From the NCBI GenBank assembly GCA_017881285.1, contig JADGRD010000164.1, positions 1 to 7,456 of the forward strand: a DNA stretch of 7,456 nucleotides, written 5' to 3'. Every line of letters begins with the position of its first letter. Position 1 is the stretch's first letter. The DNA comes from Pseudomonadota bacterium. Lineage in GTDB: Bacteria; Myxococcota_A; Polyangia; Fen-1088. Below the pieces are notes generated by a model. It had not been told where the DNA came from. It searched no databases and saw only the letters and a program-made list of their open reading frames with translations. The translations under genes and the position numbers were made by a program. Positions 1 through 6,044 of this stretch are shown one piece after another.

Positions 1-611
1 AGCAGCGTATCGAACCCAGCCGGGGTCATGCCATTCGCGGCGTCGAGGGTAAGCAGCATGCGCATGGCGTTCGCGCCCATCGCAGATGCTTGATCGATGT
101 CCTGGGTCTGGCTCGTGCTCGCCACGACATCTTCCGCTCCACGCGCAATGACGACGTTGCCAGCGGAGTCGAGGATCTTGTTGCCAATGAGCTGAATGCT
201 CGCGGTGCTCGCCGTGGCTCCGCCGGAGCCGGTCACGCCGCCCATGCCGGTGACGCCACCCGTGCTTCGAACGCCGCTGGCGCCGGTCGCGCCGCCCGTG
301 CTGCCACCGCTTGCCCTAGAGCCGCCCGTCCCCCTTCTTCCACCCGACCCCGCCGCACCACCCACGCCGGTGCTCCCGCCGACACTGCCGGTGGTGCCGG
401 CACCTACCGTCGTGCCGCCACTGGCCGTCGTGCCGCCAGCGCTTGTGCCACCCATGCTTCCGCCGTATCCGGGCACGGTCGTTCCCCCGCTTCCGGCCCC
501 CGCCTGTCCATCGTAATCCGCGGGCGACGCGTTCAGGCATGCCGCCAAGGTGAAGAACAAAGTCAGGAAGATCGCCCCAAGGGACGAGATCCGCACAGAT
601 GTCGCTGTCAT
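1..611 (-). CDS. Lipoprotein with Gly-rich spacer and start of a GH5-like glycoside hydrolase domain (3' end outside window)
   Basis: This is an exported lipoprotein, read leftwards from ATG at 611 and still open at base 1 (203 full codons). Residues 1-25 form a signal peptide with a textbook lipobox, LAAC, with Cys25 as the lipidation site. Residues 37-135 are a low-complexity Gly/Thr/Ser/Ala spacer. From residue 138 the composition changes to IQLIGNKILDSAGNVVIARG, followed at about 172-186 by IDQASAMGANAMRMLL. That pattern (a strand 'GN.I.D..G..V..RG', then 'A..GANA.R') is the usual N-terminal opening of GH5 and related TIM-barrel cellulases and mannanases. The catalytic Glu residues would lie beyond the left edge, so activity and substrate are unknown. 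A strong Shine-Dalgarno GAGGAGG sits 4 bases before the ATG. No acidic residue follows the Cys, so outer-membrane anchoring is likely by the general rule. Lipoprotein status is fairly sure; the GH5 call is moderate. Confidence 0.75.
   Translation of the reverse strand, partial: MTATSVRISSLGAIFLTLFFTLAACLNASPADYDGQAGAGSGGTTVPGYGGSMGGTSAGGTTASGGTTVGAGTTGSVGGSTGVGGAAGSGGRRGTGGSRASGGSTGGATGASGVRSTGGVTGMGGVTGSGGATASTASIQLIGNKILDSAGNVVIARGAEDVVASTSQTQDIDQASAMGANAMRMLLTLDAANGMTPAGFDTL
207..503 (-). repeat. Low-complexity Gly/Thr/Ser/Ala spacer coding region
   Basis: Codons 37-135 of the left-edge lipoprotein encode a spacer rich in GGT, GGS, GATG and GVTG units. It is less regular than the spacer at the right end and is interrupted by basic residues (GRRGTGGSRASGG and VRSTGG). 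It separates the lipidated Cys from the GH5-like domain and probably acts as a flexible tether holding the domain off the membrane. Read on the opposite strand it gives proline-rich frames that are not genes. Confidence 0.7.
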
Positions 612-615
612 GTGT

Positions 616-622
616 CCTCCTC
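616..622 (-). promoter_or_regulatory. Shine-Dalgarno site fixing the start at 611
   Basis: On the minus strand GAGGAGG lies 4 bases upstream of the ATG at 611. It is a near-perfect match to the anti-SD and agrees with the signal peptide beginning at this ATG. The spacing is slightly short. The same GGAGGACAC context precedes the next minus-strand lipoprotein gene. Confidence 0.65.
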
Positions 623-809
623 ACTACTCGCTGTGCACGCTTCTTCCCGAAGCCATCTTCCCTGGTCCGAGGTTCGTGTGCGGGGAGGCGCTCGCGCTAC
701 ACCGAGTGCAGGAATGTTGTCGAGATCAAGGTTAGCATCCAAGTCGTGCGCTTGCCGTGAATCTCTGGACACCTACCCCATGACGTGGGGCGGCGATGAC
801 GTCGTACGC

Positions 810-839
810 AAGAGAAAGAGGCGAGGTTGGAACAACCTC
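810..839 (-). terminator. Possible intrinsic terminator after the beta-helix gene
   Basis: On the minus strand the stop TAG (843-841) is followed after one base by GAGGTTG-TTC-CAACCTC (839-823), a perfect 7-bp stem with a 3-base loop. After it comes GCCTCTTTCTCTT, which is pyrimidine-rich with several T residues but not a clean T-run. Position and shape fit a weak Rho-independent terminator. It could instead be a 3'-end stabilising hairpin. Confidence 0.5.
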
Positions 840-840
840 C

Positions 841-2754
841 CTACCGCTCGAACGCGCCAATGTCGGGACTGGTTCCGGTATAGGGCAGGCCAACGCCCAG
901 GCCCGCCGTCCAGATGAGCGACGCATTCACCGTGATCTGGTTGGTGGCGTAGTCCACGCTCACGATGCGCGCCACCTGCGTCTGTCCCTGCAACTGGATG
1001 GGATCCCCTTCGACAATGCCAAAGCCATCGATGAAGTAGCTCGCATCCCGAACCGGTATCGCGGATCCCATGCCCGCGGTGCTGGTAGTCGTCAAGAACA
1101 CACCCTGATCGATGGCCGGGCTGCCCGCCCGCACATGGAAGTCGAACTGATTCGGATTCGATACGTCCGGCGTTCCGTTGGTGTTGGTGAACAGCGGATC
1201 CGACGCGGACTTGACGTTGCCCGCCGGCAAGTCCACGGCCCCATTGCCGGAGGCGCCACGGTTGGCAGCGGTCTGGTAGAAGTTGCCGGCCAGCTCCTCG
1301 GAAGTGGGGTCGGTGTAGTAGAACGAAAGCGAGCTGACGTTGTTGTCCCAGAACAGGTTGTTCTTGATGGCGACGTTGGCAATCGGCGCTCCGCTGGTTC
1401 CGCTGGTGTGATCGAAAAGCAAGCCCGAGTTGTAGCGAACGTCCGATCCGGTCATAGTCACGGCGGTGTAGCCGTTGTGGAAGAAGACATTGTGGAAGAT
1501 GTGGGTGTAGTCCGCGCTGTAGGACTGCCCGGAGCCCTCGTACAAGGTGATCCCGGGCCCGTCGTTGTCATAGATAAGGTTGTTGCGGACGATGTTCGAC
1601 TGTGTCCGGATCGACATTCCGGTCGAGGTGTCGCCATCCGCGGGCACGCCGCCGTAGGCGATCACGTTGCCCTCGATGACGTTGCGGATGGCGAAGTTGC
1701 CGACGTTGTCCTCGATGATGATGTTGCGATCGGCGCACATGCCGTTGGTCTCCGGATGCGCGCAGGTTCCCGTCCAGTTCTCGTTGTGGAAGTAGTTGTT
1801 GCGAATGATGTTGCCGGGACTGTTGATCTCGAGCACGTGATGGCCACCGTGGTAGAAGGTGTTGTTCTCGATGAGGTTGAAGCTGCTCGCGTCGTAGGGA
1901 GGCCCGATCTCCCAATCGCCGAGAAACATGCCGCCAATCGCGCAGGGACCGCTACAGTCGGTCAGTGCGTACCCCACGCCGCCGGCCGAGCAGTTCTTGA
2001 CCCAGTTGTGGTGCGAGTTCTCCGAGATGACAAGCCCGTCAGGCCAATTGGGCCGGGCGTTCGACCGGAGGTTCGTGAAGGTGCAATTGAAGACGCAGAT
2101 GTGATCACTCGACTTGAGGCGCAGCCAGTAGTCCACGGTGTCCGCCGCGAGGCCCGCGAGCGTGAGGTAGGACCGACTTTGCAGGTCGATGGCCACGGCC
2201 ACGCCACGCAAGACAACTACCTCGCCTCCGGCGCTCTGGAAGGTGATGCCGGCTGCCGCCGTCCCGCTTTGCTTCGGCGCGAGCGTGGTCGAGTAGGTTC
2301 CGCCGCGTAGATACATGGTGTCGCCGGGCGCGGCGCTGGCGTTGGCGGTCGCGAGGCTGCAAGCCGCGCTGTCCGCCAGTGCCGTGCTGCCGACGCAGGT
2401 TGTCCATGCCGCCGTGCCGGTGGAGCTCACCCAGTGGATGGCGCCGGCGCTTCCGAGACTGCCACAGCTCAAGAGGACCGCGCTCGAAGTGGTTCCTCCA
2501 TCGACGATGGGCACGCCCGTGCCGGCGTCGTTGGCCGAGCCGCCCGCTCCACCGATCGCACCACCTTTGCCCGTAGCGCCGCCGGTGCCGCTCGCCCCAC
2601 CGGGTTCGTCAGCGGCGGTCGCGCCATCCTTGCCGCCCGAGCCGCTGGAGCAGCCGACCGCGCCTAGCGCCAGGGCCGTGGCGCACACGCTCTCCAAAGA
2701 CCACGCCGACAAAACCGAGACGAACCCATGCGTCTTCAAGAATGTCCACCCCAT
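841..2754 (-). CDS. Lipoprotein with right-handed parallel beta-helix and C-terminal SPAID...DIGAFE module
   Basis: This complete 637-residue exported protein probably binds or cleaves a polysaccharide at the cell surface. The ATG at 2754 is chosen because GGAGG lies 6 bases upstream and the signal peptide follows; an in-frame ATG at 2796 adds 14 residues without such support. Residues 1-35 are a somewhat imperfect lipoprotein signal (GAVGC, Cys35; Glu21 is unusual). Residues 36-82 are a Gly-rich spacer. Residues 100-190 resemble the entry to a beta-helix (SAAPGDTMYLRGGTY). Residues 215-500 hold repeated N-N-x-hydrophobic turns: IENNTF, IRNNYF, IEDNVG, IEGNVI, VRNNLI, IFHNVF, IKNNLF. These are the asparagine ladder of right-handed beta-helix proteins such as pectate lyase- and chondroitinase-like families. 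The C-terminus has SPAIDQG (545-551) and DIGAFE (631-636), like the 'choice-of-anchor Q' module, with about 80 residues between. The fold is near certain; lyase, hydrolase or binding role cannot be decided. Cysteines are frequent (for example 254, 267, 271, 331, 340), consistent with export. Confidence 0.9.
   Translation of the reverse strand: MGWTFLKTHGFVSVLSAWSLESVCATALALGAVGCSSGSGGKDGATAADEPGGASGTGGATGKGGAIGGAGGSANDAGTGVPIVDGGTTSSAVLLSCGSLGSAGAIHWVSSTGTAAWTTCVGSTALADSAACSLATANASAAPGDTMYLRGGTYSTTLAPKQSGTAAAGITFQSAGGEVVVLRGVAVAIDLQSRSYLTLAGLAADTVDYWLRLKSSDHICVFNCTFTNLRSNARPNWPDGLVISENSHHNWVKNCSAGGVGYALTDCSGPCAIGGMFLGDWEIGPPYDASSFNLIENNTFYHGGHHVLEINSPGNIIRNNYFHNENWTGTCAHPETNGMCADRNIIIEDNVGNFAIRNVIEGNVIAYGGVPADGDTSTGMSIRTQSNIVRNNLIYDNDGPGITLYEGSGQSYSADYTHIFHNVFFHNGYTAVTMTGSDVRYNSGLLFDHTSGTSGAPIANVAIKNNLFWDNNVSSLSFYYTDPTSEELAGNFYQTAANRGASGNGAVDLPAGNVKSASDPLFTNTNGTPDVSNPNQFDFHVRAGSPAIDQGVFLTTTSTAGMGSAIPVRDASYFIDGFGIVEGDPIQLQGQTQVARIVSVDYATNQITVNASLIWTAGLGVGLPYTGTSPDIGAFER
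2509..2649 (-). repeat. Gly/Ala/Thr spacer coding region of the beta-helix lipoprotein
   Basis: Codons 36-82 encode a spacer with units such as GGASGTGGATGKGGAIGGAGG, placed directly after the lipidated Cys35 and before the folded domain. It is the shortest of the three related spacers in the window and includes some charged residues near its start (KDGATAADEP). A tether role is inferred from position. Confidence 0.65.
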
Positions 2755-2760
2755 GCGTGT

Positions 2761-2765
2761 CCTCC
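2761..2765 (-). promoter_or_regulatory. Shine-Dalgarno site deciding the start at 2754
   Basis: GGAGG on the minus strand lies 6 bases before the ATG at 2754. This is why the shorter start is preferred over the upstream in-frame ATG at 2796, for which I see no comparable site. Confidence 0.7.
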
Positions 2766-2807
2766 GGCAAGGTTGAAGAGCCGATGCGCCGCTCAAATGG
2801 GAGGATA

Positions 2808-2839
2808 GCAGAATGCTGCTTTCGGTGGCGGAATGCCGC
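2808..2839. repeat. Pair of 12-bp dyad motifs, period 20 bp
   Basis: GCAGAATGCTGC (2808-2819) and GCGGAATGCCGC (2828-2839) differ at two positions only. Each has four-base arms around AATG (GCAG/CTGC and GCGG/CCGC). The two differences are compensatory, so dyad symmetry is kept in both copies. The 20-bp period puts them on about the same face of the helix. They sit just upstream of the possible -10 for the minus-strand beta-helix gene and look like a paired protein-binding site. Confidence 0.55.
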
Positions 2840-2870
2840 TAGCTGCAGGGGGCAGGGGCATGCCGGTCGT

Positions 2871-2908
2871 ATGGAGAGATTATGGTAGAAAGATGGAGAG
2901 ATTATGGT
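2871..2908. repeat. Two perfect 16-bp direct repeats, period 22 bp
   Basis: ATGGAGAGATTATGGT occurs at 2871-2886 and again, identical, at 2893-2908, separated by AGAAAG. After the second copy the sequence continues GGAGAG, echoing the start of the unit. The period is close to two helical turns, as in tandem sites for some response regulators and activators. The region lies 42-79 bases before the radical SAM ATG, where a promoter is expected, so the repeats may be operator or promoter elements of that gene. Confidence 0.6.
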
Positions 2909-2949
2909 GGAGAGCCTGACCAGAGCGCGCAAGGTGAGGTGGCGAGGAC

Positions 2950-4416
2950 ATGATGGTGCATTGTTCACCATCCGCCTTCGGCAGTGAGGATGGTGAATAC
3001 GGCGTGAAAATTCGACTGGTTTATCCAGATCCGAACCCTCGCGTTGGGCTAAGCGGGCGAAAGGTCGAGAGTTCGGCGCTGCAGCTCTTGGCGGCCATTA
3101 CGCCGGCGGCGCACGAGGTCTCGATCGTACAAGAACATCTGGGTGACCAAGTTCGTTTCGACGACGCGGATGTCGACCTGGTTGGCGTCTCCGCCATGAC
3201 GATCCAGGCCCGCCGCGCCTACGAAATCGCGGACGGCTACCGCAGCGCGGGAAAGGCTGTGGTTCTGGGCGGAATTCACCCATCCGTGCTGCCCGACGAG
3301 GCTCTCCAGCACGCAGACGCCGTGGTCGTCGGCGAAGCGGAGCCGGTGTGGCCGCGGGTCCTGGCCGATGCGGCGAACCATCGCCTACACGGTATCTATC
3401 GGGGGCAGGAATACGCAGACCTTGGCCTGCTGCCCAACTACCGGCGCGATCTGTTCCCCAAGCGGTCGACCTTCTCGCTCGGGACGGTGCAGGCGGCGCG
3501 GGGCTGTCCCTACGACTGTTCTTTTTGTTCCGCCACCCTGTTCGCCGGCCGCAAGTATCGCTTTCGCCCGGTGGAGAACGTGATCGCGGAAATCAAGGGA
3601 ATGAAGAATCGCCTCATCTTCTTTCTCGATGACAACATCTTCTCCAGCGAGCCGTATTGTCGTGAGCTCTTCTTCGAGCTCAAGAAGCTGAATGTCATCT
3701 GGGTCGGGCAAGCTTCCCTGCATCTGACGGCGGACAACCCCGACCTGCTCAGTCTCGCCGCGAAGAGTGGTTGCTTCTCCCTCTTTGTGGGCATCGAGTC
3801 GCTTGCCGAATCCAACCTACGGGCCACCCATTCGCTGGCCAAGAACGGGGTGAGCACCCCCGCGGCCATGGGCAAGAGCATCCAAGTCCTGCATGACCAC
3901 GGCATCATGGTCATGGCCGGAGTGATCTTCGGGTTTGACGACGACGATCCGGGCGTCTTCGCCCGGACGCGTGCGTTCCTGGGCGACCATCGCGTGGGAC
4001 ACGGATCTTTCTCGGCGCTGACCCCCTTCCCGGGTACCAGGCTATTCGATGAATTGCATGCCCAATCACGCATCACGACCTACGACTGGTCGAAATACGA
4101 CGGAGCGACGGCGGTGTTCTTGCCGAAGCTGATGAGCCCGGCTCAATTGCAGGAGGGCACCCGCGCCATGGGCGTGGAGTTCTACAGCACCCCCAAGATC
4201 CTTCGCCGCCTCTGGGTGAACCGGCATCATCCCGTGATCTACCTGGGGACCAGCTTTGCTTCGCGGCATTCGTGCCGGGTGGACAACAACGTGCCCTTCT
4301 TGACCTCAAGTGGCAGCTGGAGAAGGAGCCGCGAGAAACTCCCCCTGCCCGAGCTCGAAGCATCGGCGGAACCAGGGCTTCTGGCGGCGTCCGGCCCGGG
4401 CGGCGCCCCAACTTGA
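2950..4416 (+). CDS. B12-binding-type radical SAM enzyme
   Basis: This 488-residue cytoplasmic protein probably uses a [4Fe-4S] cluster and S-adenosylmethionine for radical chemistry, perhaps with cobalamin; the substrate is unknown. Residues 19-145 look like the Rossmann-type B12-binding domain of the BchE/HpnP-like superfamily: VKIRLVYPDPNP, DVDLVGVSAMT, VVLGGIHPSVLPDEA, ADAVVVGEAE. The classical DxHxxG motif is not seen, as often in these enzymes. The radical SAM core starts at about 178 with RGCPYDCSFC (Cys186, Cys190, Cys193), followed by IFFLDDNIF (223-231), LFVGIES (278-284) and MAGVIFGFD (322-330). ATG 2950 has GAGGTGG 7 bases upstream. GTG 3004 is an alternative start, because family proteins usually begin right at the KIRLVYP strand, and it has GGTGA 7 bases upstream. 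The last 38 residues are Ser/Arg/Gly-rich and may reflect an indel pair. Its family is secure, its reaction is not. Confidence 0.92.
   Translation: MMVHCSPSAFGSEDGEYGVKIRLVYPDPNPRVGLSGRKVESSALQLLAAITPAAHEVSIVQEHLGDQVRFDDADVDLVGVSAMTIQARRAYEIADGYRSAGKAVVLGGIHPSVLPDEALQHADAVVVGEAEPVWPRVLADAANHRLHGIYRGQEYADLGLLPNYRRDLFPKRSTFSLGTVQAARGCPYDCSFCSATLFAGRKYRFRPVENVIAEIKGMKNRLIFFLDDNIFSSEPYCRELFFELKKLNVIWVGQASLHLTADNPDLLSLAAKSGCFSLFVGIESLAESNLRATHSLAKNGVSTPAAMGKSIQVLHDHGIMVMAGVIFGFDDDDPGVFARTRAFLGDHRVGHGSFSALTPFPGTRLFDELHAQSRITTYDWSKYDGATAVFLPKLMSPAQLQEGTRAMGVEFYSTPKILRRLWVNRHHPVIYLGTSFASRHSCRVDNNVPFLTSSGSWRRSREKLPLPELEASAEPGLLAASGPGGAPT
2964..2997 (+). promoter_or_regulatory. Perfect 10-bp inverted repeat at the 5' end of the radical SAM gene
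   Basis: TTCACCATCC (2964-2973) pairs perfectly with GGATGGTGAA (2988-2997). The 14-base loop itself begins GCCTTCGGC, which can form a small inner hairpin. The right arm contains GGTGA, the best SD-like sequence for the alternative GTG start at 3004. In RNA this would be a strong stem hiding that site; in DNA it could be an operator. The role is inferred; the symmetry is directly visible. Confidence 0.6.
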
Positions 4417-4577
4417 CACCTTCGCGGAAAGTCAGCATCAAACCCGGAACCGGACGGCGCCGGTACGCAGGGTAGCGTGCAATCGGGCCGCCTTTCTGGA
4501 GAGCTGCTCATCCTCACGAATTCATGCCAGGAGTCTCGCGATGTGTTTTCGGGCATCACGAGGGTAGACTCGCGCGC
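4417..4577. other. Intergenic region before the RNB nuclease gene
   Basis: These 161 bases contain a GC-rich interrupted dyad ACCGG-ACGGCG-CCGGT around 4446-4463 with no T-run after it, so it is not a good terminator. TAGACT at 4565-4570 resembles a -10 hexamer but lies only 7 bases before the ATG at 4578, and no clear -35 is present. No strong SD is visible before the ATG. An in-frame ATG at 4524 exists but lacks any SD. Confidence 0.45.
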
Positions 4578-6044
4578 ATGAAATCGCACCACCGTTCCGA
4601 TTTGCAGCGCATCGCACACCAGGCCATGCTCGACCGCGGGCTCGAGACCGAGTTTGCCTCGGACGCGCTCGGGCAACTGGACGCGATCCGCGGGCCAGCG
4701 GTGGCGGACGGCGAGATCGAAGATCTGCGCTCCCGGCTGTGGTGCTCCATCGACAACGACGACTCCGAGGACCTTGACCAGCTCACGGTGGCCGAAGACC
4801 TGGGCAACGGGGCGGTCAGGATCCTGGTCGCGGTGGCTGATGTCGACGCGCTGGTGGCGAAGGCCACGCCCATCGACCGGCACGCGAGCAAGAACACGGT
4901 CTCGGTCTACGTGGCCGGGCACGTCTATCCGATGTTGCCGCAGCGGCTGTCCACGGATCTCACCTCGCTGAACCCGGACGCGGACCGGGTCAGCCTGGTC
5001 GTCGCCTACGTGGTCAAGCCCGACGGCAGCCTGGGCGAAAGCTCGGTCAGGCGCGCGCTGGCGCACAACCGGGCCAAGCTGGCCTACAACGCGGTGGCGG
5101 CCTGGCTAGACGGACTGGGGTCGCTGCCCGAGCCGGCGGCGCGCGTGCCGGGCATGGACGCGCAGTTGCGCGCCCAGGACGAGGTGGCCGCCCGGTTACG
5201 GCGCTTGCGCCACGAGCACGGTGCGCTGGATCTGCAGTCGCTGGAATCGCGTGCTGTGTTCTCGGGCGACGCGGTGGTGGGTTTGCACGCGGACAAGCCG
5301 AATCGCGCCAAGTGGCTGATCGAGGAATTCATGATCGCGGCCAACGGCGTGGTGGCACGCTTCCTGGCGGACAAGGCGCGTCCGTCGCTGCAGCGGGTGG
5401 TGCGCTCGCCCGAGCGCTGGGCGAAGATCGTGGACAAGGCCGCCGAGTACGGCGAGTCGCTCCCCGCCGACCCCTCGGGCATGGCCCTGGAGGCGTTCCT
5501 GACCCGGCGGCGCGCGGCGGATCCGTTGCGCTTTCCCGATCTGTCGCTGGTGATCGTCAAGCTGATGGGCTTGGGCGAGTACGTCGTGGAACGCCCGGGT
5601 GAGGCGCCGATCGGGCACTTCGGCCTAGCCGTGACCGACTACGCGCACGCCACCGCGCCCAATCGCCGCTTCCCCGATCTGGTCACGCACAGACTGCTGA
5701 AGGCGGCGCTGGCCAGCGCACCCTCGCCGTACAGCGTGGAGGAGCTCGGCGCGCTGGCCAGCCACTGCACCGTGCAGGAGGGCGCCGCCGCCAAGGTCGA
5801 GCGCCAGGTGCGCAAGTCGGCCGCGGCGCTGCTGCTGGAACAGCGGGTGGGCGAGAGCTTCGACGGCGTGATCACCGGCGCTGCCGACAAGGGCACCTGG
5901 GTGCGCGTCTTCGACCCGCCGGTCGAGGGCCGGGTCGAGCGCGGCGCCGAGGGCATGCGCGTGGGCGACAAGGTGCGCGTCCGCCTGCTCTCCACCGATT
6001 TCGAGCGCGGCTTCATCGACTTCGAGCGCGCCCGCGGGGCATAG
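4578..6044 (+). CDS. RNase II/RNB-family 3'-5' exoribonuclease with C-terminal S1-like domain
   Basis: This 488-residue protein is expected to degrade RNA processively from the 3' end in the cytoplasm. The RNB core begins at about 55 with the metal-site motif SIDNDDSEDLDQLTVAED (Asp59, Asp65, Asp67). It continues with VAVADVDALV (84-93), LPQRLSTDLTSLNPDADR (120-137), FMIAANGVVARFLADK (251-266) and YAHATAPNRRFPDLVTHR (355-372), the last matching the family's Y-H-TSPIRRY-D-HR block. Residues 424-485 are an S1-like RNA-binding domain. The fourth acidic position of the classical DxDD motif is Gln68. At 488 residues it is shorter than E. coli RNase II (644) and lacks its two N-terminal cold-shock domains; residues 1-40 may be a small helical domain, as in Deinococcus-type short RNB enzymes. 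ATG 4578 is chosen over in-frame ATG 4524 because the family-like sequence begins there, although neither has a strong SD. It appears to stand alone. Confidence 0.93.
   Translation: MKSHHRSDLQRIAHQAMLDRGLETEFASDALGQLDAIRGPAVADGEIEDLRSRLWCSIDNDDSEDLDQLTVAEDLGNGAVRILVAVADVDALVAKATPIDRHASKNTVSVYVAGHVYPMLPQRLSTDLTSLNPDADRVSLVVAYVVKPDGSLGESSVRRALAHNRAKLAYNAVAAWLDGLGSLPEPAARVPGMDAQLRAQDEVAARLRRLRHEHGALDLQSLESRAVFSGDAVVGLHADKPNRAKWLIEEFMIAANGVVARFLADKARPSLQRVVRSPERWAKIVDKAAEYGESLPADPSGMALEAFLTRRRAADPLRFPDLSLVIVKLMGLGEYVVERPGEAPIGHFGLAVTDYAHATAPNRRFPDLVTHRLLKAALASAPSPYSVEELGALASHCTVQEGAAAKVERQVRKSAAALLLEQRVGESFDGVITGAADKGTWVRVFDPPVEGRVERGAEGMRVGDKVRVRLLSTDFERGFIDFERARGA

Larger units (their letters stand above)
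612..840. other. Intergenic region between two co-directional lipoprotein genes
   Basis: These 229 bases separate the stop of the beta-helix gene from the start of the GH5-like gene, both on the minus strand. It holds the hairpin at 823-839 just after the upstream stop and the SD of the downstream gene at 616-622. Minor inverted repeats exist at 639-653 (GCTTC/GAAGC) and 776-790 (CCCCA/TGGGG). I could not identify a convincing -35/-10 pair. The length and the hairpin suggest that the two genes are transcribed separately. Confidence 0.5.
2755..2949. promoter_or_regulatory. Divergent intergenic control region with two repeat pairs
   Basis: These 195 bases lie between the divergent beta-helix and radical SAM genes and must contain both promoters unless one starts further inside. 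They hold two near-identical 12-bp motifs (period 20) and two identical 16-bp motifs (period 22), plus the 8-bp palindrome GGCATGCC at 2857-2864. A possible -10 for the minus-strand gene is TATCCT (2807-2802), without a recognisable -35. No promoter can be assigned with confidence. Confidence 0.55.

Noticed and set aside
639..653. Inverted repeat GCTTC-TTCCC-GAAGC before the GH5-like gene
   Set aside because: It is only five pairs with no second copy. I cannot tell it from chance.
776..790. Inverted repeat CCCCA-TGACG-TGGGG
   Set aside because: The 5-bp stem is short and common in GC-rich DNA. There is no T-run or promoter context to give it a role.
90..917. Plus-strand frames opposite the left lipoprotein, including a proline-rich one at 196-516
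   Set aside because: The Pro/Val/Ala pattern is the reverse complement of the Gly-rich spacer codons. No SD or domain supports them.
796..2310. Long plus-strand open frame (504 codons) opposite the beta-helix gene
   Set aside because: It is fully antisense to a well-supported protein with clear beta-helix repeats. Its translation is a Val/Ala/Arg-rich composition without family features, as expected for an open shadow frame in high-GC DNA.
2315..2776. Plus-strand frame of 153 codons opposite the beta-helix signal and spacer
   Set aside because: It is Pro/Ala-rich because it mirrors the Gly-rich spacer. The minus strand has the SD, lipobox and fold.
3510..4076. Minus-strand frame of 188 codons inside the radical SAM gene
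   Set aside because: It is antisense to the radical SAM core and shows no conserved features.
4239..5066. Minus-strand frame of 275 codons across the radical SAM end and RNB start
   Set aside because: It is antisense to two recognised genes and has no motif of its own.
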